DNA of 64,000 nucleotides from Brumimicrobium aurantiacum (GTDB taxonomy: Bacteria; Bacteroidota; Bacteroidia; Flavobacteriales_D; Crocinitomicaceae), in contig NZ_QURB01000003.1 in assembly GCF_003402975.1 (NCBI RefSeq), forward strand, positions 1-64,000, written 5' to 3'. The notes under the pieces were generated by a model. It saw only the letters and a program-made list of their open reading frames with translations. It did no database searches and was not told the origin of the DNA. Each line of letters opens with the position of its first letter. The first letter of the stretch is position 1. A program made the translations under genes and the position numbers. Positions 56,249 to 64,000 of this stretch are shown piece after piece.

Positions 56249-57199
56249 TTACTTCATTAGTCCACGACCCATTTTCTTAATTTCACCTTGACTTTCAAGT
56301 TTTGAAATTGCTTTGTCTAATACTCCATTAATAAATAAATTACTTTTTGGAGTACTATAGAATTTTGATATTTCTATATATTCATTCAACGTAACCTTTG
56401 TTGGAATATTGCTAAATGTTTTCAATTCTGTAATGGCTAATTCCATCAATAGAACATCCATCTTTGCAATACGATCAAGTTCCCAGTTTTGTGTTAAACT
56501 GTCAATTAATTCTAGATTTTCAGGTCTAGTTTTAATCGCTTGTCTCAACAAATCTGTAATGAAGTCTTCTTCATCATCATTTGGCTTGTACAACGGAAGA
56601 ATCGCATTGTCATCACTGTCCTCTTTAAAACTTTTGATGGTTTTAATAACCATAGAACAGGCTAAATCGATGTCGTCAACCCAATACACACTTTTTTCCT
56701 CTAAAAAGTCAAAAAGGTGAGGGAAGTTAGCAATTTCATATTTAAACAATTGAACCAAAAACTGTTTGTCTTCTTCAAATCCTTCGTTTCCATTGTTCAT
56801 GTACTCGAAGTAAACCTCAGATTGACAGATGTTGATGTACATTTTACGCATCAACTCTTGTCTATCATCACCTATCCAGTTGGCCTTAAGGTCTTCCGAT
56901 TGATGACGTAACTCTGCGTTTTCTTCAAGAAATTGAATGATTTTGTTGTCAATGAATTTCATGTTTGGATTGATATCCTCATCCTTTGGCAACATTTTCT
57001 TTTTATTCTCTTCTACTCGGTGCTCTCCCTTTAATTTCAATTCTGGGAAAATCATAAGCAATGAAATGTACAGTTCATACATTTGATCCACTGCTTTGAG
57101 TAGTTCTTTTTTTGCCCACAAAAACTCCTTATCCTCATGTTGAGAAAAAGCGTAAAGTGTTTGTAGAACTTTAATTCTTAAGTGTCTTCTGTTTAACAT
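56249..57199 (-). CDS. nusB: Transcription antitermination protein NusB, long form
   Basis: 316 residues, about twice the size of the E. coli protein (139). Seen: MLNRRHLRIKVLQTLYAF at the start, typical of Bacteroidota NusB, and the NusB fold in the C-terminal part (about 200-310: DRIAKMDVLLMELAITEL, KVTLNEYIEISKFYSTPKS, FINGVLDKA). NusB binds boxA RNA with NusE (S10) in rRNA antitermination. The N-terminal half is a lineage extension with helical, charged content. It starts right after the stop of the dehydrogenase gene. Confidence 0.92.
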   Translation of the reverse strand: MLNRRHLRIKVLQTLYAFSQHEDKEFLWAKKELLKAVDQMYELYISLLMIFPELKLKGEHRVEENKKKMLPKDEDINPNMKFIDNKIIQFLEENAELRHQSEDLKANWIGDDRQELMRKMYINICQSEVYFEYMNNGNEGFEEDKQFLVQLFKYEIANFPHLFDFLEEKSVYWVDDIDLACSMVIKTIKSFKEDSDDNAILPLYKPNDDEEDFITDLLRQAIKTRPENLELIDSLTQNWELDRIAKMDVLLMELAITELKTFSNIPTKVTLNEYIEISKFYSTPKSNLFINGVLDKAISKLESQGEIKKMGRGLMK

Positions 57200-58297
57200 C
57201 TAGAAAGGTAATTTAACTTTACCAACTGCTTCAATTCTTTCTTCTGCTATTTTGTTTGCAATTGCATAAGCAGGAGTATTCTCATCTGAAGAACGTTGAA
57301 TAATTTGGTGAACAGTATCATAAATTCCTTCGGCTTTTTGTAATGCCCAAGCTGGAGTATTGTTCGTTACCTCAGCATAAACGTTAATTACACCTCCAGC
57401 ATTTACAACAAAGTCTGGCGCGTAAATCATACCTTTATCAAGTACAGCTTGACCATGCTTCACTTCGTCAGCCAATTGGTTGTTTGCAGAACCAGCAATG
57501 ATAGAACATTTCAAACGAGAAAGTGTGTCGTCATTTACTGTAGCGCCTAAAGCACAAGGAGCATAAATATCCATGTCGATGTCATAAATTTCATCTAATC
57601 CAACAACTTTAGCTCCGTGTTCGTTAGAAACACGTTTCAACAAGTCTTGGTCAATATCAGAAATATAAACTTCAGCATTCTCTTCACAAAGGTGTTTTAC
57701 AAGGTATTCACCTACGTGACCAACTCCCTGAACAGCAACTTTCTTTCCTGCTAAACTATCGTTTCCGAATTGTTTTTTAGCACAAGCTTTCATTCCTACA
57801 TAAGTTCCTAATGCAGTAATTGGTGATGGATCTCCACTTTTTCCAGGTAATCCTGCAACGTGATCAGTTTCCATATTTACCCATGTCATATCCAATGGTG
57901 AAATCCCAACATCTTCTGCAGTGATATATTTTCCTGCTAAGCTGTTTACGAATTTTCCAAATCTACGGAACAAAGCTTCAGATTTCATCGTTTTTGAATC
58001 TCCGATGATTACTGCTTTTCCTCCTCCTAGGTTTAATCCTGAGATAGAATTCTTATAGGTCATTCCACGAGACAAACGTAAAACGTCATTTAATGCCTCA
58101 ATTTCATTGTTGTACATCCACATTCTTGTTCCTCCTAATGCTGGTCCAAGTGTCGTGTTGTGTACAGCGATAATCGCCTTCAATCCAGTTGCATTGTCAT
58201 TACAAAACAATAGTTGCTCGTGATTGTATTCACTCATTGCTGCAATGACTGGATTTTCAACCAAATCTTCAGCGGTTATTTTTCTTGTTTCTATCAT
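57200..58297 (-). CDS. Leucine-type amino acid dehydrogenase (Glu/Leu/Phe/Val family)
   Basis: 365 residues. It reversibly deaminates branched-chain amino acids with NAD. Seen: GLNLGGGKAVIIGD at about 85-98 with the catalytic lysine, EDVGISPLDM, GDPSPITALGTYVGM, and an NAD domain with VQGVGHVGEYL at about 184-194. Length and pattern fit leucine dehydrogenase rather than the 450-residue glutamate enzymes; valine or phenylalanine as main substrate cannot be excluded. First gene of the nusB run, with one base or none between the genes; divergent from the ABC exporter gene. Confidence 0.9.
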   Translation of the reverse strand: MIETRKITAEDLVENPVIAAMSEYNHEQLLFCNDNATGLKAIIAVHNTTLGPALGGTRMWMYNNEIEALNDVLRLSRGMTYKNSISGLNLGGGKAVIIGDSKTMKSEALFRRFGKFVNSLAGKYITAEDVGISPLDMTWVNMETDHVAGLPGKSGDPSPITALGTYVGMKACAKKQFGNDSLAGKKVAVQGVGHVGEYLVKHLCEENAEVYISDIDQDLLKRVSNEHGAKVVGLDEIYDIDMDIYAPCALGATVNDDTLSRLKCSIIAGSANNQLADEVKHGQAVLDKGMIYAPDFVVNAGGVINVYAEVTNNTPAWALQKAEGIYDTVHQIIQRSSDENTPAYAIANKIAEERIEAVGKVKLPF

Positions 58298-58337
58298 TGT
58301 ATTATGCTTTTTTATACTTCATATAAAATCAAATGGC

Positions 58338-58345
58338 TACTTTTG
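58338..58345 (+). promoter_or_regulatory. Promoter -7 box for the ABC exporter gene
   Basis: TACTTTTG lies 47 bases upstream of the start. No good -33 box. The opposite gene (leucine dehydrogenase) shows no clear box. Confidence 0.4.
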
Positions 58346-58392
58346 TAAAACAAAAAATGCGCATTCGTTGTGCAAAAATAGGAAATTAATAG

Positions 58393-60150
58393 ATGAAGTC
58401 TCTAAGCTATCTCAACAAATATTTTTTTAAGTATAAATGGCGCCTTTTACTAGGTGTTTTGTTTATCATTGGTTCGCATTTTCTTTATGTTAATATGCCT
58501 TTGATTGTAGGTCATGCGGTAGAGCAATTTAAAGTGGGTATTGACCCTGATCACTGGTTTAAATTCGCATTCACTCTTGGAGGAACTTATATCTTATTGT
58601 CTATTGGAAAAGGAGTATTTCTTTTCTTTCAAAGACAAACAATTATTGTTGTCTCAAGGTTTATTGAATACGATTTGAAAAATGAGATTTATGAACAGTA
58701 TCAGCGTCTCTCTTACAACTTTTATAAGCAAAATAATACGGGTGATTTGATGAATCGAATTTCTGAAGACGTCTCTTATGTTCGACAATATCTAGGACCT
58801 GGTGTAATGTATACTTTGAGTACTTCGGTTTTATTTATTTTATGTTTGATTTTTATGCTTGATATTAGCCCCGAATTAACACTTTACGTGCTGATTCCGT
58901 TGCCAATTATGACTTTTATTATTTATAAAGTTTCAAGTATTGTCAATAAACAAAGTATTGAAGTCCAAAAACAACAGTCTAAAGTTTCTACTCATGTTCA
59001 AGAATCGTTTTCAGGGATAACAGTATTAAAAGCATATGGAGCAGAACAGAAATTTCAAGAAGAATTTAACGTCGATGTAAAGGAATATCTTCGTCGTCAT
59101 ATGGCTTTGGTGAAAACTAACGCATTCTTTATGCCAACCATTACTTTCTTAATCGGAATCAGTACTATTTTAACCATTTATTATGGTGGAATTCTATCAT
59201 TCGAAACGCAAAACAATCTAACTACAGGAAATATTGTAGAGTTTATCTTTTATGTCAACATGCTAACTTGGCCTTTTGCTAGTGTTGGTTGGGTAACTTC
59301 AATGATTCAGCGTGCTGCGGCTTCACAAGAAAGAATTAATGAGTTTTTGAGTCAAGAACCGGAAGTTAAAAACACCAGTCAAGCACCTTTCGATTTCAAA
59401 GGAAAGATTGAGTTTAAAAACGTAAGTTATACTTATCCTTCTTCTGGAATTCAGGCTGTGAAAGATCTAAGTTTTACCATAAACAAAGGTGAAACGTTGG
59501 CTATTTTGGGAAGAACTGGTTGTGGTAAATCAAGCGTCATAAATTTATTGATGCGCCAATTTGATCCGACTTCTGGAACTGTAGAAATAGATGGAGAAAA
59601 TATACAATCGATTAATGTGAATGATTATAGGAAACAGGCAGGAGTAGTGCCACAAGGTGTATTCTTGTTTTCTGATTCTATTCGCAATAATGTACGTTTT
59701 GGATTAGCAGCCAACCAAGAGGCAACGGAAGAAGATATTATTGATGTGCTCAAAACAACTTATGTTTGGCATAATATAAAAGACTTTAAACAAGGATTAG
59801 ATACTGTTTTAGGAGAACGTGGTGTTAATCTCAGTGGTGGACAAAAACAAAGAATTAGTATTGCCCGTGCATTGATTAGAAAACCAAAACTGCTGATTTT
59901 TGACGATTGTTTGTCTGCAGTAGATACTGAAACAGAAGAAATTATTCTCAATAATCTTGATGAAACACTCAAAGAATCGACGTCATTGATTGTAAGTCAT
60001 CGTGTGTCTTCCATTCGAAATGCAGATCGTATTCTTGTTATTGAAAATGGAGGTAAAATAGAAGAAGGTACTCACGATGAACTTTTAGCGCTTGATGGTG
60101 TTTACTCTGAAATTTACAATAAGCAATTGCTGGAAGAACAGGAAGAATAA
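58393..60150 (+). CDS. MsbA/MdlB-type ABC exporter
   Basis: 585-residue half-transporter with fused membrane and ATPase domains that works as a dimer. Seen: six transmembrane helices (about 15-330), Walker A GRTGCGKSS at about 372-380, signature LSGGQKQR at about 479-486, Walker B LLIFDDCLSAVDTE near 500 and the H-loop SHRVSS. Family members flip lipids, lipid A or drugs outward. The substrate is not indicated; the location next to leucine dehydrogenase is conserved in the phylum without explaining its cargo. Confidence 0.9.
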   Translation: MKSLSYLNKYFFKYKWRLLLGVLFIIGSHFLYVNMPLIVGHAVEQFKVGIDPDHWFKFAFTLGGTYILLSIGKGVFLFFQRQTIIVVSRFIEYDLKNEIYEQYQRLSYNFYKQNNTGDLMNRISEDVSYVRQYLGPGVMYTLSTSVLFILCLIFMLDISPELTLYVLIPLPIMTFIIYKVSSIVNKQSIEVQKQQSKVSTHVQESFSGITVLKAYGAEQKFQEEFNVDVKEYLRRHMALVKTNAFFMPTITFLIGISTILTIYYGGILSFETQNNLTTGNIVEFIFYVNMLTWPFASVGWVTSMIQRAAASQERINEFLSQEPEVKNTSQAPFDFKGKIEFKNVSYTYPSSGIQAVKDLSFTINKGETLAILGRTGCGKSSVINLLMRQFDPTSGTVEIDGENIQSINVNDYRKQAGVVPQGVFLFSDSIRNNVRFGLAANQEATEEDIIDVLKTTYVWHNIKDFKQGLDTVLGERGVNLSGGQKQRISIARALIRKPKLLIFDDCLSAVDTETEEIILNNLDETLKESTSLIVSHRVSSIRNADRILVIENGGKIEEGTHDELLALDGVYSEIYNKQLLEEQEE

Positions 60151-60178
60151 TTGATGGTCCGGTAGCAAACGGAAGATT

Positions 60179-60209
60179 ATTCGTAATTGACAATACGTAA
60201 TTCGTAATT
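60179..60209. repeat. ATTCGTAATT repeats before uvrA
   Basis: The 10-mer ATTCGTAATT occurs at 60179-60188 and 60200-60209, and once more at 54202-54211 in the other repeat-rich spacer. These AT-rich words are dispersed repeats of unknown role, placed just before the uvrA start. Confidence 0.5.
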
Positions 60210-60213
60210 AAAA

Positions 60214-62994
60214 ATGAGGATAGAATATATTCATATAAAAGGAGCAAAAGAACACAATCTTAAAGGTGTTGAAGTCAAAATTCCACATGGGAAAATGACG
60301 GTGATTACTGGTTTGTCTGGTTCTGGAAAATCTTCTTTGGCTTTTGATACTTTGTATGCAGAAGGTCAACGCCGATATATTGAAAGTTTATCTGCCTATG
60401 CCCGTCAATTTCTTGGGAAATTAGATAAACCAAGTGTTGATTTTATTAAAGGTGTAGCACCAGCAATAGCTATTCAACAAAAAGTGACTTCGACAAATCC
60501 CAGATCAACGGTAGGAACAGTTACGGAAATATATGATTACCTAAAAGTTCTTTTTGCCCGTGTTGGAAAAACTTATTCGCCAATAAGCGGTAATGAAGTA
60601 AAAAAACACGACGTTACTGATGTTGTGAATTTGATCAATTCGAGGGAAGAAGGAGAAAAGTTTATGGTACTTGCTCCTGTTGAAAATTATGAAAGATATG
60701 GCTTAGAGCGTCAATTCAATATTTTTAAAGAACAAGGTTTTTCACGTGTTCGAATTGATGATGAGGTAATGCGACTTGATCAAGCAATTGAAAACTTACC
60801 TAAGAAAATCAAAAAGTTAGAAATTGTAATTGACCGATTAGGAGTAAGACATGAGGATGAAGATCACCAATCAAGAATTGCCGATTCAGTTCAATTGAGT
60901 TTTGCAGAAGGAAATGGTTCTTGTTTAATTTTCTTCCCAAAGTCTAATGAAATCATTCCTTTTTCGAATCGATTTGAATTAGATGGGATGCAATTCGCAG
61001 AGCCCAATTTACACTTCTTTACATTCAATAATCCTTATGGTGCCTGTGATACTTGTGAAGGTTTTGGTTCCGTTATTGGAGTTGATGAAGATTTGGTGAT
61101 TCCTGATCGTTCTAAATCATTGTATGACTTTGCTGTTTTACCGTGGAAAGGAGAAAAGATGAGCCGCTATTTAGATCAATTTATCGCTCAATCAGCTTCA
61201 ATTAACTTTCCTATTCATCGTCCAATAAAAGACTTGACGGATAAAGAATACGATATTCTTTGGAATGGAAAAGGGAAAATCGAAGGAATCAATCACTTTT
61301 TTGAATATTTAAATACCAAGAAATATAAAATCCATGTACGTGTGATGTTGGCACGTTACAGAGGTAAAACGAAATGTCCAGATTGCCAGGGAACACGTTT
61401 AAGGAAAGATGCTAATTATGTAAAAGTAGGAGGGAAGAACATTTCTGAAATGATATTAACCTCCATTGAAGATAATTTAGAGTTCTTTCGAAATATAAAG
61501 TTGGATGCACAACAATTGGAAATCGGAAAGAGAGTTCTAGAAGAAATTCAAAGTCGCTTAAATTGGTTGAATGAAGTTGGATTAGGCTATTTGACCTTAA
61601 ATCGTCAGGCGAATACTTTGTCTGGAGGAGAGTCTCAACGTATTAATTTGGCAACATCGCTAGGAAGTAGTTTGGTAGGATCTATGTATATTTTAGATGA
61701 GCCAAGTATAGGGTTGCATCCCAAAGATATCGAGCGATTAGTAGGTGTTTTACAAGAATTAAAAGCCTTAGGAAACACGGTGATTATTGTTGAGCATGAG
61801 GAAGCAATTATGAAAGCTGCCGATGAAATCCTAGATATTGGACCTTTAGCGGGAATTAATGGTGGTGAATTGGTTTTTCAAGGAACACATAAGGAACTCA
61901 TCAATGCAAAAAGAAGTTTAACAGCAGATTATTTGACAGGAAGAAAAGAAATTCCTGTTCCAAAACAAAGAAGAAAACTTAAAGACGCCATTCATATAAT
62001 AGAAGCGTCGGAAAACAATTTAAAGAAGATTAGTGTCAAAGTTCCCTTGCATGGAATGGTTTGCGTAACTGGAGTCAGTGGTTCAGGTAAATCAACTTTG
62101 ATTAAGAATATACTTTATCCAGCACTGGCTAAAAAGTTAGGAATACACGGTAATCCAATAGGAAAACACACAGAAATAACTGGTGATTTTTCTCAAGTTG
62201 AAGCCATTGAGTTTATTGATCAAAATCCAATTGGAAGGTCTTCAAGAAGTAATCCTGTAACTTATGTCAAAGCTTTTGATGAAATCAGAACATTGTATTC
62301 TCGATTGAAACTAGCGAAGATGAGAAATTTGAAGCCTGGTTACTTTAGTTTTAACGTTCCTGGAGGGCGATGTGAAGTCTGTGAAGGAGAGGGTTTGATT
62401 ACTGTTTCTATGCAATTTATGGCCGACATTCAATTGACATGTGAAACTTGTAACGGTGGAAGATACAAAGATGATGCTTTAGAAATTAAATACGAAGGTA
62501 AGTCAATCGCTGATTTATTGGACATGGATATTGCTGAGGCACTTGACTTTTTTAAAGCACAAAATGGAACTTTAGAAAAGAAAATAGTTGATAAAATTCA
62601 GCCGCTTGTAGATGTAGGTTTGGGTTATTTAACGATGGGGCAATCTTCTTCAACTTTATCGGGAGGTGAAGCCCAAAGAATTAAGCTTGCTTCCTTTTTG
62701 GTGAAGGCAAAGAATCCAACGAAGACGCTATTTATTTTCGACGAACCTACCACAGGACTGCATTTTGATGATGTCAATAAGCTTTTGATTTCATTGAATC
62801 GATTAATTGAGATAGGTCATTCTGTTATCATAATCGAGCACGATATGGATGTAGTGAAAAATGCTGATTGGGTAATTGATTTAGGACCAGAAGGTGGTGT
62901 AAATGGCGGTCAATTAATGGGACAGGGAACTCCAGAGGATTTAGTGAAAATCAAAGAAAGTTTTACAGGGAAGTACCTTAGAGAAAAACTGTAG
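60214..62994 (+). CDS. uvrA: UvrABC excinuclease subunit A
   Basis: 926 residues, full length. UvrA scans DNA for damage and loads UvrB in nucleotide excision repair. Seen: Walker A GLSGSGKS at 33-40, first zinc finger CDTCEG and CPDCQG (about 278 and 388), signature LSGGESQR near 470, second Walker A GVSGSGKST at about 620, second zinc module CEVCEGEG and CETCNGGRY (about 720-750) and second signature LSGGEAQR near 815. Both ABC halves are complete. It follows the ABC exporter after 63 bases; those bases contain repeats. Confidence 0.97.
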   Translation: MRIEYIHIKGAKEHNLKGVEVKIPHGKMTVITGLSGSGKSSLAFDTLYAEGQRRYIESLSAYARQFLGKLDKPSVDFIKGVAPAIAIQQKVTSTNPRSTVGTVTEIYDYLKVLFARVGKTYSPISGNEVKKHDVTDVVNLINSREEGEKFMVLAPVENYERYGLERQFNIFKEQGFSRVRIDDEVMRLDQAIENLPKKIKKLEIVIDRLGVRHEDEDHQSRIADSVQLSFAEGNGSCLIFFPKSNEIIPFSNRFELDGMQFAEPNLHFFTFNNPYGACDTCEGFGSVIGVDEDLVIPDRSKSLYDFAVLPWKGEKMSRYLDQFIAQSASINFPIHRPIKDLTDKEYDILWNGKGKIEGINHFFEYLNTKKYKIHVRVMLARYRGKTKCPDCQGTRLRKDANYVKVGGKNISEMILTSIEDNLEFFRNIKLDAQQLEIGKRVLEEIQSRLNWLNEVGLGYLTLNRQANTLSGGESQRINLATSLGSSLVGSMYILDEPSIGLHPKDIERLVGVLQELKALGNTVIIVEHEEAIMKAADEILDIGPLAGINGGELVFQGTHKELINAKRSLTADYLTGRKEIPVPKQRRKLKDAIHIIEASENNLKKISVKVPLHGMVCVTGVSGSGKSTLIKNILYPALAKKLGIHGNPIGKHTEITGDFSQVEAIEFIDQNPIGRSSRSNPVTYVKAFDEIRTLYSRLKLAKMRNLKPGYFSFNVPGGRCEVCEGEGLITVSMQFMADIQLTCETCNGGRYKDDALEIKYEGKSIADLLDMDIAEALDFFKAQNGTLEKKIVDKIQPLVDVGLGYLTMGQSSSTLSGGEAQRIKLASFLVKAKNPTKTLFIFDEPTTGLHFDDVNKLLISLNRLIEIGHSVIIIEHDMDVVKNADWVIDLGPEGGVNGGQLMGQGTPEDLVKIKESFTGKYLREKL

Positions 62995-63121
62995 TTGATG
63001 ATTGCAATAATAATTCGACTCTAAAGGAAGCTTGTTGGAATTTTATTGCATTGATTTTAGATTAATTTTGTACATTGGTCACTCAGTAATATTTTAAAGT
63101 CCAAAATTGATAACAAACACA

Positions 63122-63550
63122 ATGAAAAATAAAATGAAATATATTTTACCAATTTTAAGTGTATTATTCGTTCTAACAGCATGTTCTAAATATGAAGAAG
63201 GTCCAGCCTTTTCTTTGTTAACTAAAAAATCTAGAATTACTGGAGATTGGAAAACAGAGCGAAAAATTGATAAAGAAGGTGATGAGGAATTCTATTATAC
63301 GGATCAAACGATTAGAATTTTAAAAACTGGAGAATATGAAGTTCACCAAAATAAAGACATTGTTATCGACGGTGAATGGGAGTTTGCAAATGATAACAAT
63401 GATTTCAGAATCACTTACGAACTTGATGAAAATGAAAATAGCGAAGAAGTTCTAAATATCGAGGAATTTGAAATTATCCGATTGAAAAGTACTGAACTGT
63501 GGTTGAAAGACATCTATGGAGTGACGATAAAATATGTTCCTGCAATGTAA
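63122..63550 (+). CDS. Lipocalin-like lipoprotein
   Basis: 142 residues from the ATG at 63122. Seen: lipoprotein signal with VLTAC (cysteine about residue 21), then a lipocalin-like beta-barrel: SRITGDWKTERKI is the family opening, followed by RILKTGEYEV, DGEWEFAND and LKSTELWLKD. Members of this group are small surface or periplasmic lipoproteins of unknown ligand. A TAATTTTG box lies upstream at 63063-63070. A hairpin follows. Confidence 0.82.
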   Translation: MKNKMKYILPILSVLFVLTACSKYEEGPAFSLLTKKSRITGDWKTERKIDKEGDEEFYYTDQTIRILKTGEYEVHQNKDIVIDGEWEFANDNNDFRITYELDENENSEEVLNIEEFEIIRLKSTELWLKDIYGVTIKYVPAM

Positions 63551-63576
63551 TTCTTTTTGCCAAAAAATTTTTTTTG

Positions 63577-63607
63577 AAAGAGCTGACTTAATTGTTTAGC
63601 TCTTTTA
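63577..63607. terminator. Terminator between the lipocalin-like and TlpA-like genes
   Basis: Stem AAAGAGCT (63577-63584) with AGCTCTTT (63598-63605), 13-base loop, followed on the plus strand by TATTTTTTTTA. It overlaps the last codons of the convergent TlpA-like gene. Confidence 0.65.
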
Positions 63608-64000
63608 TTTTTTTAAGTACATTCTCACTATACCAATCATGGGCGCCAACTTCTTCCATAATGATTTTTCCATTTTGGTCGAGCAGGTAAGTGGTTGGTA
63701 AACTATTTGAGTCAAATTCTTTAGGGTAATTGCTCAAGGGTACGTAAACCGGGAAGTCATATTGTTTTTCCTCTAAAAACTGATTTAACTTTTCTGGTTT
63801 TTCATTGCTGATAAAGAAAAATGCTAAATCATCACCGAAATGATTGTAGAGCTTTTGTAAAGATGGCATTTCGGCTACACAAGGAGGGCACCAAGTTGCC
63901 CAAAGATTTACAATCGTGACTTTCCCTTTAGCAGAGGAGAAATTACTTTGTTTTCCCTCCATATCTAAAAGTACCCAATCAAAAGAGTTAACTTCTATTT
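63588..64000 (-). CDS. TlpA-like thioredoxin-fold protein, 5' end outside the window
   Basis: Partial. The reading frame continues without a stop from the internal ATG at 63962 to the window edge, adding IEVNSFDWVLLDMEGKQSNF-type sequence that normally precedes the redox site in TlpA/ResA proteins, so the true start lies beyond 64000. Seen: NLWATWCPPCVAEMPSL with the CPPC-type active site, and DSNSLPTTYLLDQNG with the cis-proline. A membrane-bound or periplasmic thiol-disulphide reductase, often used in cytochrome c maturation or redox stress. Substrate unknown. Confidence 0.9.
   Translation of the reverse strand, partial: IEVNSFDWVLLDMEGKQSNFSSAKGKVTIVNLWATWCPPCVAEMPSLQKLYNHFGDDLAFFFISNEKPEKLNQFLEEKQYDFPVYVPLSNYPKEFDSNSLPTTYLLDQNGKIIMEEVGAHDWYSENVLKKIKELNN

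Overview
The window is a contiguous AT-rich chromosomal segment of a member of the Bacteroidota, most likely a marine or freshwater Flavobacteriales species (Crocinitomicaceae-like is my best guess, not proven). The evidence is: type IX secretion (T9SS) C-terminal domains on very large secreted proteins; SusC/TonB-type receptors with carboxypeptidase-regulatory N-domains; atpD-atpC standing apart from the other ATP synthase genes; the uppS-bamA-ompH-ompH-murI block; a long NusB next to a leucine-type dehydrogenase, a DUF1573 protein and YajC; and promoters of the flavobacterial TTG-N(17-23)-TAnnTTTG form. I see no rRNA, tRNA, CRISPR array, prophage or intact insertion sequence.

Layout. 0-15.3 kb is rich in secreted and surface proteins: an 869-residue HYR/PKD protein with an odd C-terminus, a fatty acid hydroxylase family protein, an SPFH protein with a small membrane partner, a FemAB/GNAT-like protein, a 2162-residue mosaic adhesin with near-identical internal duplications, and a 722-residue class lamin-tail-domain protein. 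15.4-24.9 kb is mostly housekeeping: a secreted GATase-like protein, ComM/YifB, GmhA, RsmG, an ECF-type sigma factor overlapping a glycosyltransferase, Tgt, an LptF/LptG permease and an Nfu-type Fe-S protein. 25.1-28.2 kb is a compact metal-linked module (HYC_CC_PP protein, TonB receptor, HMA lipoprotein). 28.3-36.2 kb holds atpDC and the envelope biogenesis block uppS-bamA-ompH-ompH-murI-gamma carbonic anhydrase-like. 36.3-45.5 kb is a three-gene surface operon: a 1255-residue TonB receptor, a 1402-residue exported protein with a sorting-like C-terminus and a PorV/PorQ-family beta-barrel. 45.5-54.1 kb holds greA-HIT, ruvC, a flippase/LPG-synthase-like membrane protein with a glycosyltransferase, a cytochrome c lipoprotein, an Fe-S type Rrf2 regulator, a tryptophan 2,3-dioxygenase, a short-chain fatty acid transporter and lhgO. 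54.1-54.7 kb is a gene-free patch of palindromic repeats. 54.7-64 kb holds a DUF4294 protein, the leucine dehydrogenase-nusB-DUF1573-yajC operon, an MsbA-type ABC exporter, uvrA, a lipocalin-like lipoprotein and a partial TlpA-like thioredoxin cut by the right edge.

The points most worth following are: the TonB-receptor/1402-residue protein/PorV-like operon as a possible dedicated surface assembly; the HYC_CC_PP-TonB-HMA metal module; a greA promoter placed directly in front of an intrinsic terminator, so that the terminator lies in the greA leader; the Tgt enzyme that lacks the three cysteines of the usual zinc site; the REP-like repeat cluster downstream of lhgO; and the recently homogenised repeats of the giant adhesin. 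I did not find something I can defend as a wholly new defence or mobile system.
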